The position numbers and the translations under genes are program-made. Below the pieces are notes generated by a model. The model did no database searches. It was not told the DNA's origin and was given only the letters and a program-made list of their open reading frames with translations. Positions 36,607 to 46,654 of a stretch of DNA of 64,000 bases are shown here, one piece after another; position 1 is the stretch's first letter, and every line of letters begins with the position of its first letter. Origin of the DNA: Polytrichum commune (lineage: Eukaryota; Streptophyta; Polytrichopsida; Polytrichales; Polytrichaceae). The stretch is taken from assembly GCA_950295325.1 (NCBI GenBank), contig OX485809.1, forward strand, positions 33,308,144-33,372,143, read 5' to 3'.

Positions 36607-38168
36607 CAGTGTTCAAGATTGAAGGCTTCAATGCCCTTCAAACGCGATTTGGCCCTTCAAAATATACCTCTCTCAAAACAGCCCTTCAAAATGCAACCCC
36701 AAACTCAAAATGAAAACTTCACTTGATGTCCTCAAAATTTTTACACCCGTCAACACTGTAGCGCTACAGTGACGAGGAGGTCGCTACAGTGACGACCTCG
36801 ACACCTAGCAAATGATTCATTCAACATCGATCTGACTTGGAATTCAACTTTTTAGGTCTTGCAAAAGATTGGAATCCAACCCTTTCTTTGGTAAGCATTG
36901 AGTCAGTGTTGTAGTGTGATGTGATTCAATCAATGTGAAATCAGTGCTGATTTGGGTCTACAAATTTAAAGGTTTGTGATGTAATTCACAGGCTAATCAC
37001 GAATGAATGTTTTTTGTGGGGTGAAGGCCAGCACACTGGTAGTGGTGGAGCATGATGGTGGGGTTCTGAAAGGATCATCAATTAGTGCAATTGCAGCTGC
37101 GAGTGCATTAGGGGAAGGAAGCACAGTCCAAGCTCCATCCAGCTATTGATAAGGTACTGATTCAGGCTTTGAAATGTTGTTGTTTACAATTATAGCTCTG
37201 GCTCCTTAAGGATTTACACCACTTTTGAGGATGAGCTTCTTAGGTTATACACTACTTTTAAGGGTGAGAGTGAAATCTGTTGCATCTTTTAAGCATGAGC
37301 TTCTTAGGTTAAACACCACTTCTAAGGGTGAGAGTAAAGTCTGTTGCATTCTTGTGCCAGAGACCGGTTTCGTCATCTTATTGTGAATGCAACCGATCAA
37401 ATTGATGAATTAGGTTGATCAAATTGATGCAACTCAATGATCGATTTCCTGACTTGTCCATTTTCAATGCGGCCCGGCTTTTTAGCCCGAAGCACTATCC
37501 CGTAGATGAATTGGACAGAGGGACATTAACGGAACAATGGTTGAACCGGTTGGTGACACATTTCCGTTGGAGCGATGACCTTGTTAATCAATGCAATGCG
37601 GAATTGCTAGAATTCGTGGAGATGTTATGTTCCGTTTGTGAACGCCGAAGTATGCAAGAAGCTTGGGTTTTTTGTGGCAATGACCGGGAGTTCATGATTA
37701 ATTGGCCAACTATGACGTCGCTATGGCAAGCCATACTTGTGATCCCAACTAGCATTGTTGTTTGTGAGCGTGGTTTTTCAAAGCAAAATTGGGTTAAGAG
37801 TGAAAGGAGAACTAGACTCAACCTTGACACACTAGATGCTTTAATGAGGGTTAGTCTAAATGGGTTAGGAGTTGAATTCATGGATTGGGATAATATTTTT
37901 GAATCTTGGAAAATTGGCACAAGAACCAACAAGCGTAGGGCATTATCACTAGAAGAGGTGGAGTTAGATGGTTGATTCTTAATTCTTCACATTGTATTGG
38001 AAGCATGCACCATATAAATCATGCATAAGTTTAATATGAGTTTTTTATATTTTATTTCTATATTACTGAATTGACGTCTTGAATTTGAACTAGCCCTTCA
38101 ACCGAAGGGCTCAAATTTTAGAGCCCTTCAAAATGAAACTCATATGAGGGCTTCAATCTTGAACACTG
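36607..38168. mobile_element. hAT transposon remnant, 1.56 kb, perfect 8-bp target duplication
   Basis: Inverted ends CAGTGTTCAAGATTGAAG at both sides, with GCCCTTCAAA words just inside each end. The 8-bp duplication GGCCCAAC lies at 36599-36606 and 38169-38176. The interior keeps only the 3' part of a transposase. A minisatellite of about 64 bp units (GAGCTTCTTAGGTTA-x-ACACCACTT-type) lies at about 37200-37350. CGCTACAGTGACGA is tandemly repeated near 36760-36800. Confidence 0.92.
37415..37975 (+). pseudogene. hAT transposase, C-terminal dimerisation domain only
   Basis: The frame encodes the conserved hAT C-terminal (hATC) region. MTSLWQAILVIPTSIVVCER, then GFSKQNWVKS, then RRTRLNLDTLDALMRV is the diagnostic block, about residues 100-150 of the frame. 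The N-terminal BED zinc finger and most of the RNase-H-like catalytic core are missing. A short direct repeat (GATCAAATTGATG, twice) at about 37395-37430 disrupts the upstream reading. Known: full-length relatives move hAT elements, and some have been adopted as host factors. Here the setting inside intact ends with a target duplication makes it a deleted transposon gene. Confidence 0.85.
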
Positions 38169-38519
38169 GGCCCAACAGTCGTTATACCCCTGGTGGGGCC
38201 CGAAAGCTCTCCCGGGCCGGAGTACGTAGCTTAGATCTCTTGCGATTCAACTTTCAACTCCTCTAGAAGAGAATCAACTATCAATACCTCACGATCTTTG
38301 ACCAAATAGAATCTTAGCTCCAACTATTTCTAAGTAAAGGCTTTGTGTATTGTAAGACATTAGTTTTCAGCGCGGGACCCACAGTTCATGAACCTCATAT
38401 AGAGTAAGCTACTAAGCGTGTGAGCCTTATAATGGCACTTCTCCCCTCTAAAATAGTAGTACCCGATTTAGCACCCCTGTGTGTTTGCTTGTAGTGTACA
38501 ATGTGTGAATGACAGAGGT

Positions 38520-41000
38520 CAAACATCTTCGGCTCTGATGAGAGAGGAGTCGACTTTGAACTACTTCCATAGTGAGAGTTAGAGCTGCTATTAGAGAATA
38601 TTAATCTTAAAAGCCCACCTTCAATGCAAGACTACTGTAAGAAGCTGTGCTGGAAAGGATGACACCTACTTTACCAATGTAAGACATACACATAAAACAG
38701 TAGAGTTTACATGTATCAATAGACAAAGCACATCTGGCACTGACATGTCTTGTTTAGATTTAGATGCAAGTGGAGGGCATCACGATATTGCGCATGGCAA
38801 GTTGTTTTAAGCGAATATTTTACCGACTCCAGCTCAGAGGCACCTAATTTTTGCAAATTCCAGAGGTGTACGTGTTTCCTGCTCAAACAAGAAGCAACAA
38901 TCAGCGGAAACGTCGCATGCAGAATCCTCAGCTTACACTGGTATATCATGTGCAAGTAGGTTGTCTTCACAAACATGTTGTCTCTGCACCCATGCACACC
39001 ACCTTGGGCCAAAATCGATAGAAAGAGCTTATAACTTTGTTCATTCGTACCAGTGCCCAGGAAGTTTTTGGGCATAGTCGGTCAAGATCCTAAGTAGAAA
39101 TACCATAACCCGTGAAAATAAGGTGATTCGCATTGAAGATCTGGTCTGACAATCATGAGATAAATTTCCGAGATAGACGAGAAGGATTAATGAAGAATGC
39201 AAGTTGTTTCATATTTTTTTGCCTTATACAAAAAAATGCTACAATTTTTCAAAGTGGGAAGTTGTCCAAACCCCTATTCAGTCACTAGATTCTCCCTACA
39301 CCGAACACAGTAATCCGCATTTCCATACAAAACATCGCGTAAATCGGTTACCTAAAACTTGACTCCCATTAGCTACACTAAGTGTACACGCATGGAAGTT
39401 GTTGTTGAGCCATAATCGGTTTTAGAAATGGCACTTCACCGTTATGACGGCGGTCTAGTGCACGGCTAGAGGGTGGTTAACAGGTTATGGTATTTCTACC
39501 TTAGTCATTCTAAATCCAGCCGGTTACATGTTGATACCTTCTGGTTTTCCTTTATTCATTTGAGGTATATTCTACAAATTCCCCTAGGAACGATTGGTGA
39601 TTCTCCTGAAGTCTCCAACTTCAACCGGTTAATTCTCAAACTCATCCGATTCGTCTGCAACTAACCGCCGGTTCTTCCCGAGAAGTGGTGTATGAAAACC
39701 TATATATGTGGATAAATAGAGCAATAGAAAGAAAGCATCTAACTTTGTTCATTCGTACCAGTGCCCGGGAAGTTTTTGGGCATAGTCGGTCAAGGTCCTA
39801 GTCATTCTAAATCCAGCCGGTTACATGACAATATTTAGTTCATTACAAGCACAATGTTGTGATCAACCATGTAATTGTACTACGCATTTATGGCAACAAT
39901 GTAAATTGAAGATGGCAATCTCGGAAACTTTTATGGCTCATAAATGATTGTCATTAGAGGCCCGTGATTAGTTATAAGTGAGATCACATTGTGATGAATG
40001 TAAACCATAAACCTATAGAGGTGTGTTCTTACAAACCTCCCAGCATGGTTGCCACTAAATTGGAAAGGCCTCTCCACCGGATCTAGCATGTGGACCTGTG
40101 TGAGCTGGAAGTCTAGGCTTGGGCCCCATGCGGGTATGGGACCGGGACAAAGATTAAACTCAACATTTACATTGATGAGTGCAATTAGGTTGATCCATGA
40201 TCATTTGCCGCCATTCCACACTAAGTTGAATATTTATCACCACAATAACATATCCATGAAATATATTTCAATTGTGGTTGCTTTATAAGTGGATAAATAA
40301 AAATGTAAGTTTTAGTGATATAGTTTTCACCTTGGGTAGTTTGTATCGGTAAAAAAAAAGCCAATCTATTGTGAGGTCAACCTAATTGCACATCTCAATG
40401 TAGAAGAGAAGTTACAACATATCAAGCTAAAACGTGATATTGACCTTGGGTGGTTAGTAAGGACCTTTGGTACCAGGGTTCAAGGATTGAATTTTGAACA
40501 TGTCAACTTAGTGACTAACGTGTGACTTCTTCTTACTCGATTGTCACGTTGACTGCATTGTTTATGGTATTTAGTGTCGCTTATTATTTGGAGTCATGCT
40601 ATGCTATATCTTTTCAATGATAATGTAGCTTTGTATCGAATGAGGTTGTTTTACACTCTATAATGGCCAAGTAAATTACTTAACATATGTTTTTGCGATT
40701 ATGGCTACACTTTCTATACTTATTATTGTGGTCCACTATAATTTTGTCATGCCACAATAATTTGTATTGTCAATGTAATCTTTCTTGACCTACTCCATTT
40801 ATGATTTTAAAGTATCAAATGTTCAAAACTAGGAATATGGAACCAATGTTTTTCACATGAACATAAATTTATTGTGGGTTGGATGCGTGTGTGTATCCAT
40901 ATTAGACTAGAACATCAATAGTTTGTTGTATCTTATCATATTCTACATGAATATGAGTACTTTATGAATTATAAGCCACCTTAATTTCAACCCACACAAA
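38520..41000. other. Intergenic DNA with dispersed direct repeats
   Basis: No gene. A block of about 55 bp (TTGTTCATTCGTACCAGTGC, then GAAGTTTTTGGGCATAGTCG) occurs at about 39036-39090 and again at 39744-39800. TCTAAATCCAGCCGGTTACA occurs at about 39508 and 39806. The stretch 39510-39680 is the inverse of 49330-49510. Confidence 0.5.
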
Positions 41001-41009
41001 GTGACAATA

Positions 41010-41160
41010 TCAATTGTCAGATTGACATGAATGATGGACACTTCACCTTAATAATAACGGGGAGCTCATATGCACACCCGAGACATGGTTATTGAGCATG
41101 GTTATGGGACAAATGCTAATGCCCCATGTTGGAGGTGATCCCTATTAGTAAGTAACGATG
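41010..41160. repeat. Dispersed repeat, left copy flanking the G/T-rich segment
   Basis: Shares order and words with 44600-44760: GACATGAATGA, CACTTCACCTT, GAGCTCATATG, GGTTAT(T/G)(G/A)AGCA, GGAGGTGATCCCTAT. Both copies have the same orientation. Confidence 0.6.
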
Positions 41161-43880
41161 ATATGGGGGGGGGGGGGAGAGAGTTTGTTGGGATGTTTAT
41201 TGGTATATGGGTTTGTGTGTACCAATATGTGTGTTTCAGAGGTGGGTGTCATAAGGCTATGGTGGTTGTACTTGTTGTAACATGTCTTGGGTTTGATTAT
41301 GGGGGTTGACCTTGACAAGTCGACTATCCTTTATGTGAGCAAGTTACTTAGGTGTTTTCTTGTAGGATTCATTACATAGGCTTTGGTGTCTTGGGGGGGG
41401 GGGGGTATTGGTGGTTTCTTAAGTGGGAATTATAGGTTGTTGGTGGATTTCCAATTTTCATTTGTCAAGAATTAGTAAGGTAAGGTATTTTATGGCCATG
41501 AGGTGGATTTATTGTTTGCATGGATGTGCAAATTGGGGGGGGGGGGATGTAGCATTGTTTGAGTAGGTTGGTGACAATGCTTGTGTAAATGCCTCCTTTG
41601 ATGCATGCTATGAATATCACTAATGTGACATACTAGCTGGTGTCTTCAAGAGTGTCCAAATCTAGTAAATGGTAATTGAGTTTTCTTTCTCCTTTGGGTT
41701 GCGCTATTGGCATAAGGTAAACTTAATGAATTGTAGGCTCGAGTTTTGGGTGGTTTCATGTGTGGTTTTCTCAAGGGAAGTGATGGTGATGATTAGGAAG
41801 TCAAGTGTGAGTATGGCGAGGCATTGGCATGGCCTTGGGGTGCAAATGCAGGAGTATAGCCATGTAAGGATTTTATTCTATTTGGAGGGCCCCTCCAAGT
41901 ATATGCATTCATTAGTAGGTTGTCTTGAGTTGTGGAGTGTGCAAACTAGCTTATGTATTTTGCCATATTGCTTTATTGAGTTTGATTGTTTGGATATTGT
42001 TGAGGATGGAGTTGGTGCATGTGGAAACATGTGTCAGCCTCTTCTTCTAAGCAAATGTGGTAGAGGGAGGAGGGCATTTTGGTGGGCTAGATGGTGTGTT
42101 TCGTTTGATTACCCATGTATTGGCCAAATCACAATTTAAGGGTGTGCATTATTTATGCATACATGCATTGGGGTGTTGAGCAAAAATAGTTGGAAGATGG
42201 GAATGTGGAGTAGTGGTTGTTGAGACATTTTGCTATATATAAGTATTGAGGTAGTATCGTGGTAACCAATTATGGGGGGTGTATTCCTTATGTATGCAGG
42301 GGTTGAGGTGCCTAATAAGTGTGGTGTGGGGGTGTTTTGTAAGTATGTTGGAGTGCCATAAGGGAGTGGTTTGTGCTATGTGCATTGGAGGTGTGGTGGG
42401 GGTTTGTGAGCGCCTAGTTTGGCAAGTTTATCGGCGGTGTCATTCCCGAGTATTCCCGAGTGTACACGAGTTTACTAGAGGATGAGGGGAGTTGTGTGTT
42501 GCGATAGTTGTCAAACTAAGGCTTGTGTGAGTAGTTTGTTGGGATGGTTATGTTGGGAGGAGGGTCGGTGGAGGTGGTTGTGATAAAGTTGAGTATTATG
42601 TGAAGATATATGAGTGTGTGGTGTTCTCGTTGGTGACGTCCTACATAGGTGGTTCTTAATCCTACGCATAGGATAGTTTAATGTTCATGGAGTCGATTGG
42701 CATATTGAGAAGTGCTAGCAAGGTGGTAGATTCCCAATCTAGTAATGCCTTTGTCATTTGTGGTGGGAGGTTGGGGTAAAATAACTGTGTAGTAGGTGTG
42801 TGGTGGGGTATTTTAGTGTGGGTTGTATGTAGAACAAGGTTGGGAGTAGGAGGAGGAGAGAAGGGGCTGGGGATTCGTGGCACTCAAGTAAAATCATCCA
42901 TCCAAGATATCGTGGATGAAGTGGCTCCAATAAAAAAAGCCCCCCTATGGGATTGAGGGCCGATTCATTCGAATGTGACATCACTAGACTAATTCGGGGC
43001 CTTTGACTCTATTTCCGGAATCAAATAGCCCAAAAATAGCCATTTAGATTATTTATGTGTTTTTTTCATCCGCACGAATGATTTTACTTGAGTGCCACGA
43101 ATCCCCGGCCGAGAGAAGGGGGTTGTATTCATCGTAGTATTAGGGGGTGGGGTGTATTTCCATTTCTTGAATAGATTGACCTTGGTGGGTATGGCCCATG
43201 TGTTGAGATTTTGTGCAAGGAGAAATTTGGTTAATAATAGTAGTGTGGCGTTGAGGCATTATTACCAAGATGGGAATTTAAATGAAGGGTGTCTAAAATT
43301 GGTGTCAGCGTAAGATAGTGTCATTATTTAATTTGGTTTTGGTGAGGTATGTTGGGAATATGGCTTTTTTTTTGGGGGGGGGGGGGGGTATTAAAGGGAA
43401 TGTGAGTTGAGATGAGCGAGTATTTGGGTGTTGGTATGGGAACCGACAACAAAATTTTATTTTTTATATTTAATACTAATACTAATATTTTTGGGTAGTT
43501 ATGAAGATGGCGAGGGCTTTGGGGTATATGTGTGTTGGCATTTTGGCCAAGTGTAGTGCTTTTACGGCGGTTTGAGACTTTGGTGGGTAGCTAGGCCCCT
43601 CTCTACCCATTGGAAGGAATATGCGTTGATGTGGGTTCTGAAGATTGTGTCTCATGGGCGGGGGTGAGTGGTAATTGTGGAGTTTAGGGACATGTAAGCG
43701 GACTCGAGTATTATGAGTGAGTGAGTGAAAATGTACTAATGGGGAATGGTAGGATAGAGGGGAGTAAGTTGTTGTAAATAAGGACCTTTTTAAAATGCAG
43801 TGGAGTTGATAAGGAAACGAGGGGATAAATATGGTAAGTGCAACATGGTATTTTCTACCCACGAATTGTTCAACCCACAA
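41150..43880. repeat. G/T-rich, C-poor strand-asymmetric segment with poly-G runs
   Basis: For about 2.7 kb the plus strand is rich in G and T with few C. It has runs of 12-15 G at about 41165, 41393, 41535 and 43374. An ACCAATTATGGGGGG-type style recurs, but I see no fixed unit. Long open frames (for example 41669-42139 on plus, 43482-43988 on minus) have low-complexity composition and no family motif. It is interrupted by the inverted-repeat element at 42867-43110. Confidence 0.6.
42867..43110. mobile_element. MITE with long direct flank repeat, possibly Mutator-type
   Basis: Inverted ends match for about 27 bp: GGGGATTCGTGGCACTCAAG then TAAAATCAT on both arms. The 11-bp word GAGAGAAGGGG lies immediately outside both ends (42856-42866 and 43111-43121). 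A target duplication of 9-11 bp suits Mutator-like elements. Length 244 bp, no coding frame. Confidence 0.78.
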
Positions 43881-44560
43881 TATTAGGTGTAAAAATGTAG
43901 ATGTATTGCTCTTTGAGTCCTCCCCCCCCACCCTAGGGTGCATTAATTTTACCAAAGTAAAAGGATATAGGTAAACCGTGCTCCCCATGTTTGTATTATG
44001 TCCATCCTAATTCATTCATGCAAAGAGAAAGACTTTGACTAGCCTTGTAGCTCGGTTTTCTGGTGTCTAAGTAAACTCATCTATTGTAGATGAGATGGCT
44101 TGAATACACACAAACCTTGACAACAAATTGTGCAAAAATCATTGTCAACAAAGCATGTAAGGCCAGAACGATATAATCTTTTTCTTATAGAAAATAAAAA
44201 CCAAGAGGATGTTGGAACAGGGGTGTATATTCAAGCAAATTGAACATAGATAATCTCCAAATTGAGGGATGTATTATTCCAATTAGACCACAGAAGAACA
44301 TGTCATCACAGAATTTGAAAGCCCTAATATAATTTTCACATTCCTGTTTTATATAAGAATCATACAATCATGAATGCGCATGAGACACCAATATTGAGAA
44401 GTTTCAAACTTTGTACATTACAAAGGCTTTATAACTTAAACACAATATTGTGATTGCTATGAGCTCAAACCACATGACCTTAGGAGAGAAACAATAAGAT
44501 GATCTTCTCTCCTACCCCGAGCTCTCTCTTATACCCGAAAAGTACTCCTAGTCTTATCCA
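43881..44560. other. Intergenic DNA
   Basis: No gene seen. A C8 run lies near 43922. Confidence 0.3.
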
Positions 44561-44562
44561 CC

Positions 44563-44564
44563 TT

Positions 44565-44602
<38 letters not shown>

Positions 44603-44760
44603 AACCAATGGTGTTGGCATGAATGAGGGATGCTTCACCTTGATCATAATTGTGAGCTCATATGTGAACCCATAGCAGGTTCATTAAGCAAGGCTATGAG
44701 ACAAGTGCTATTGCCTCATGTCAGAGGTGATCCCTATAGTATCTAAGAGATATTTTTAGA
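44563..44760. repeat. GA microsatellite followed by a dispersed repeat
   Basis: An uninterrupted GA tract covers about 44563-44598, followed by the right copy of the repeat at 41010-41160 (GGCATGAATGAGGGATGCTTC, then GAGCTCATATG). Confidence 0.7.
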
Positions 44761-45120
44761 AGTCACAAGTCCTATCATTAGATTCATGCATAATTATACA
44801 TAGAACATAGAACATTTCATCATATGATCCTTTTCTTATCCAACATTAAATCTTTTAATCCGGGTATGTCACATCAGTGAATGGATAGAAATTTGAGCCA
44901 ACTTGGTCCCTAGCTCTAATTTCTTTATTATCAACTAGTTATTCATTGAAATGGGTTGGTTATTTCTTGTATATGTACTTAAACTAGTATATATTTTCTC
45001 AAAAAACATGGTTTGGTTCATTTCCTGGGATGATTGTAAATGGGGAATTTGTAATTAGGAGTCAATTCTCCCCATTCATTGCCCGTTTTGGAGTCAAATA
45101 ACCTTAAAGAAGACCAATGG
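44761..45120. other. Intergenic DNA
   Basis: No gene or repeat recognised. Confidence 0.3.
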
Positions 45121-45123
45121 TTA

Positions 45124-45744
45124 GAGCATGTTCACATGTTGTACACCAAAAGCAAACACATAGGGGTGCTAAATTGAATAAAAATATGCTAGAGGGGAGT
45201 AGTCTCATTATATGTCCCACTTGTTCACTCTCATATAAACTATGGGTCTCACAATCAAAACTAATATCTTACATAAGACTCTACATGGAAATAGTTGAAG
45301 CCAAGATTCTATTTGGTCAAAGATGATGAGATATTGAAAATTGATTCTCTTAATACTCTCTCTGTCCTAAAATGATTGTCCTACCCCCCAAAATTTGCTA
45401 TCCCAAAGTGATTGTCCAAGATCAAATGTTTATTGATTTTGTTGATGTAGAAATTGTTTTGCACACCATATTTGTCTAGCAAAATTATCTATATGAACAA
45501 AATCAATAAATATTTGACCTTGAACAATCACTTTGGGATAAAAAAATAAAAATTGGGGGGTAGGACAATCATTTTGGGATGGAGGGAGTAGAGGAGTTGA
45601 AAGTTGGCCACAATAGACATGAGCTATTCCAGACCAGGAGAGCTTTCCAGGCCTTGCCATTGGTATAAAAGTGGTTGGGCATGACTTGTGGGTCCAACTC
45701 CCATGCTAAACCATATCCCGTATTGATAACATGTGAACATGCTC
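45124..45744. mobile_element. PIF-type MITE with GAGCATGTTCACATGTT ends
   Basis: Perfect 17-bp inverted ends GAGCATGTTCACATGTT with a perfect TTA duplication (45121-45123 and 45745-45747). The interior is homologous, inverted, to the elements at 36271-36515 and 36519-38515. A Stowaway element is inserted inside it. No coding frame. Confidence 0.85.
45356..45588. mobile_element. Stowaway-like MITE (Tc1/mariner)
   Basis: 233 bp with ends CTCTCTCTGTCCTAAAATGA and, on the complement, CTCCCTCCATCCCAAAATGA, close to the Stowaway consensus CTCCCTCYGTCCCA. TA duplications lie at 45354-45355 and 45589-45590. The whole element folds as an inverted repeat. It is nested in the PIF-type MITE 45124-45744. 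Confidence 0.92.
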
Positions 45745-45889
45745 TTAGGTCTTGTACAATAGTTAATTGTATTTTCACCTAAGTTCCCAATGGTTGAGTT
45801 GACCTTGAAAACACAAGGCTCCGACCCTTATCTTGTATGAGATAAGATTCACTATATTTATCGAGAAACTAGTTCAGAACATGTTGGTA

Positions 45890-46652
45890 CAACTCACCTT
45901 GTTAATACGACACTCATTTATATGACACCCTCAATATTATGACACATTTTTGCGACACCAAACTTTTTAGTTCAAAACTTCCTTTGTTATACGACTACGA
46001 CACTTGATAATGCGACATTTAATATCTCCGTCTTGTCATATTAAAGAAGTAGTTAATGCTAAAATTCCTTTCATCTATGTTATGTACATCTAAAATACAT
46101 CCATTTTCACTTGGGAACTACTTGGGAACTTCACTTATCATTAGGAACTTAATGATAATTAGGGTTACTAGTGTAGAATGGACATGGTTAGGTTTAGAGT
46201 GGCCTCATGCCTAGTATGTTGCCTTGTACATGGGTGATATAGTATCATCAATATCTTGAGCTAAACACCATGCATCATTGTTGTCTAGTTTCTTATTAGA
46301 GAACTCTTTATATTTTGGTGTTAATGAAATTATTAGTTCTCAAAAGTTAGTAGGGAATTTAGATAAGATGACAGTTGCTAACTTGGGTAGGCAACACCAT
46401 AGATATTTGGACTCCTATTCAAGAGTTCTTGAGAATATTTGTATATGTTTGAAGTTAAAAGATATTATTTCATACCATCTACATTGCTGAAATTCGTTGT
46501 ATATATTTTAAAGTTCATATTATGTATGTTTTCATATTCCCTTAATAATACGACAACTTTATGCCATTTGTCATATTAATGAGAAGACGACACCTCGATA
46601 ATATGACTTTTTGTGTGCTTCCCAAACGTGTCATACTAAACAGGGAGAACAG
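45890..46652. mobile_element. Pogo-like MITE, copy 2
   Basis: Homologous to 15792-16453 in the same orientation. The left end is CAACTCACCTTGTTAATACG; the complement of the right end is CTGTTCTCCCTGTTTAGTAT. TA flanks lie at 45888-45889 and 46653-46654. About 100 bp longer than copy 1. No transposase frame. Confidence 0.78.
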
Positions 46653-46654
46653 TA

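Larger units (their letters stand above)
36519..38515. mobile_element. GAGCATG-family PIF-type element, split by a hAT insertion
   Basis: It starts GAGCATGTTCATACGTTATC after a TTA. The right end near 38515 is degraded but homologous up to GTGTACAATGTGTGAAT. The hAT element at 36607-38168 is inserted inside it. The related element at 45124-45744 has the same ends and a perfect TTA duplication, which supports PIF-type assignment. Confidence 0.65.

Noticed and set aside
37415..37975. A host gene of hAT origin
   Set aside because: It sits inside intact hAT ends with an 8-bp duplication and lacks the catalytic core, so a transposon remnant is the simpler reading.
41669..42139. 156-codon open frame on the plus strand
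   Set aside because: It lies in the G/T-rich skewed segment; few C bases make stops rare on this frame, and no family motif is present.
43482..43988. 168-codon open frame on the minus strand
   Set aside because: Same skewed segment; Ser/His/Pro/Tyr-rich composition follows from the base bias and no conserved blocks are seen.
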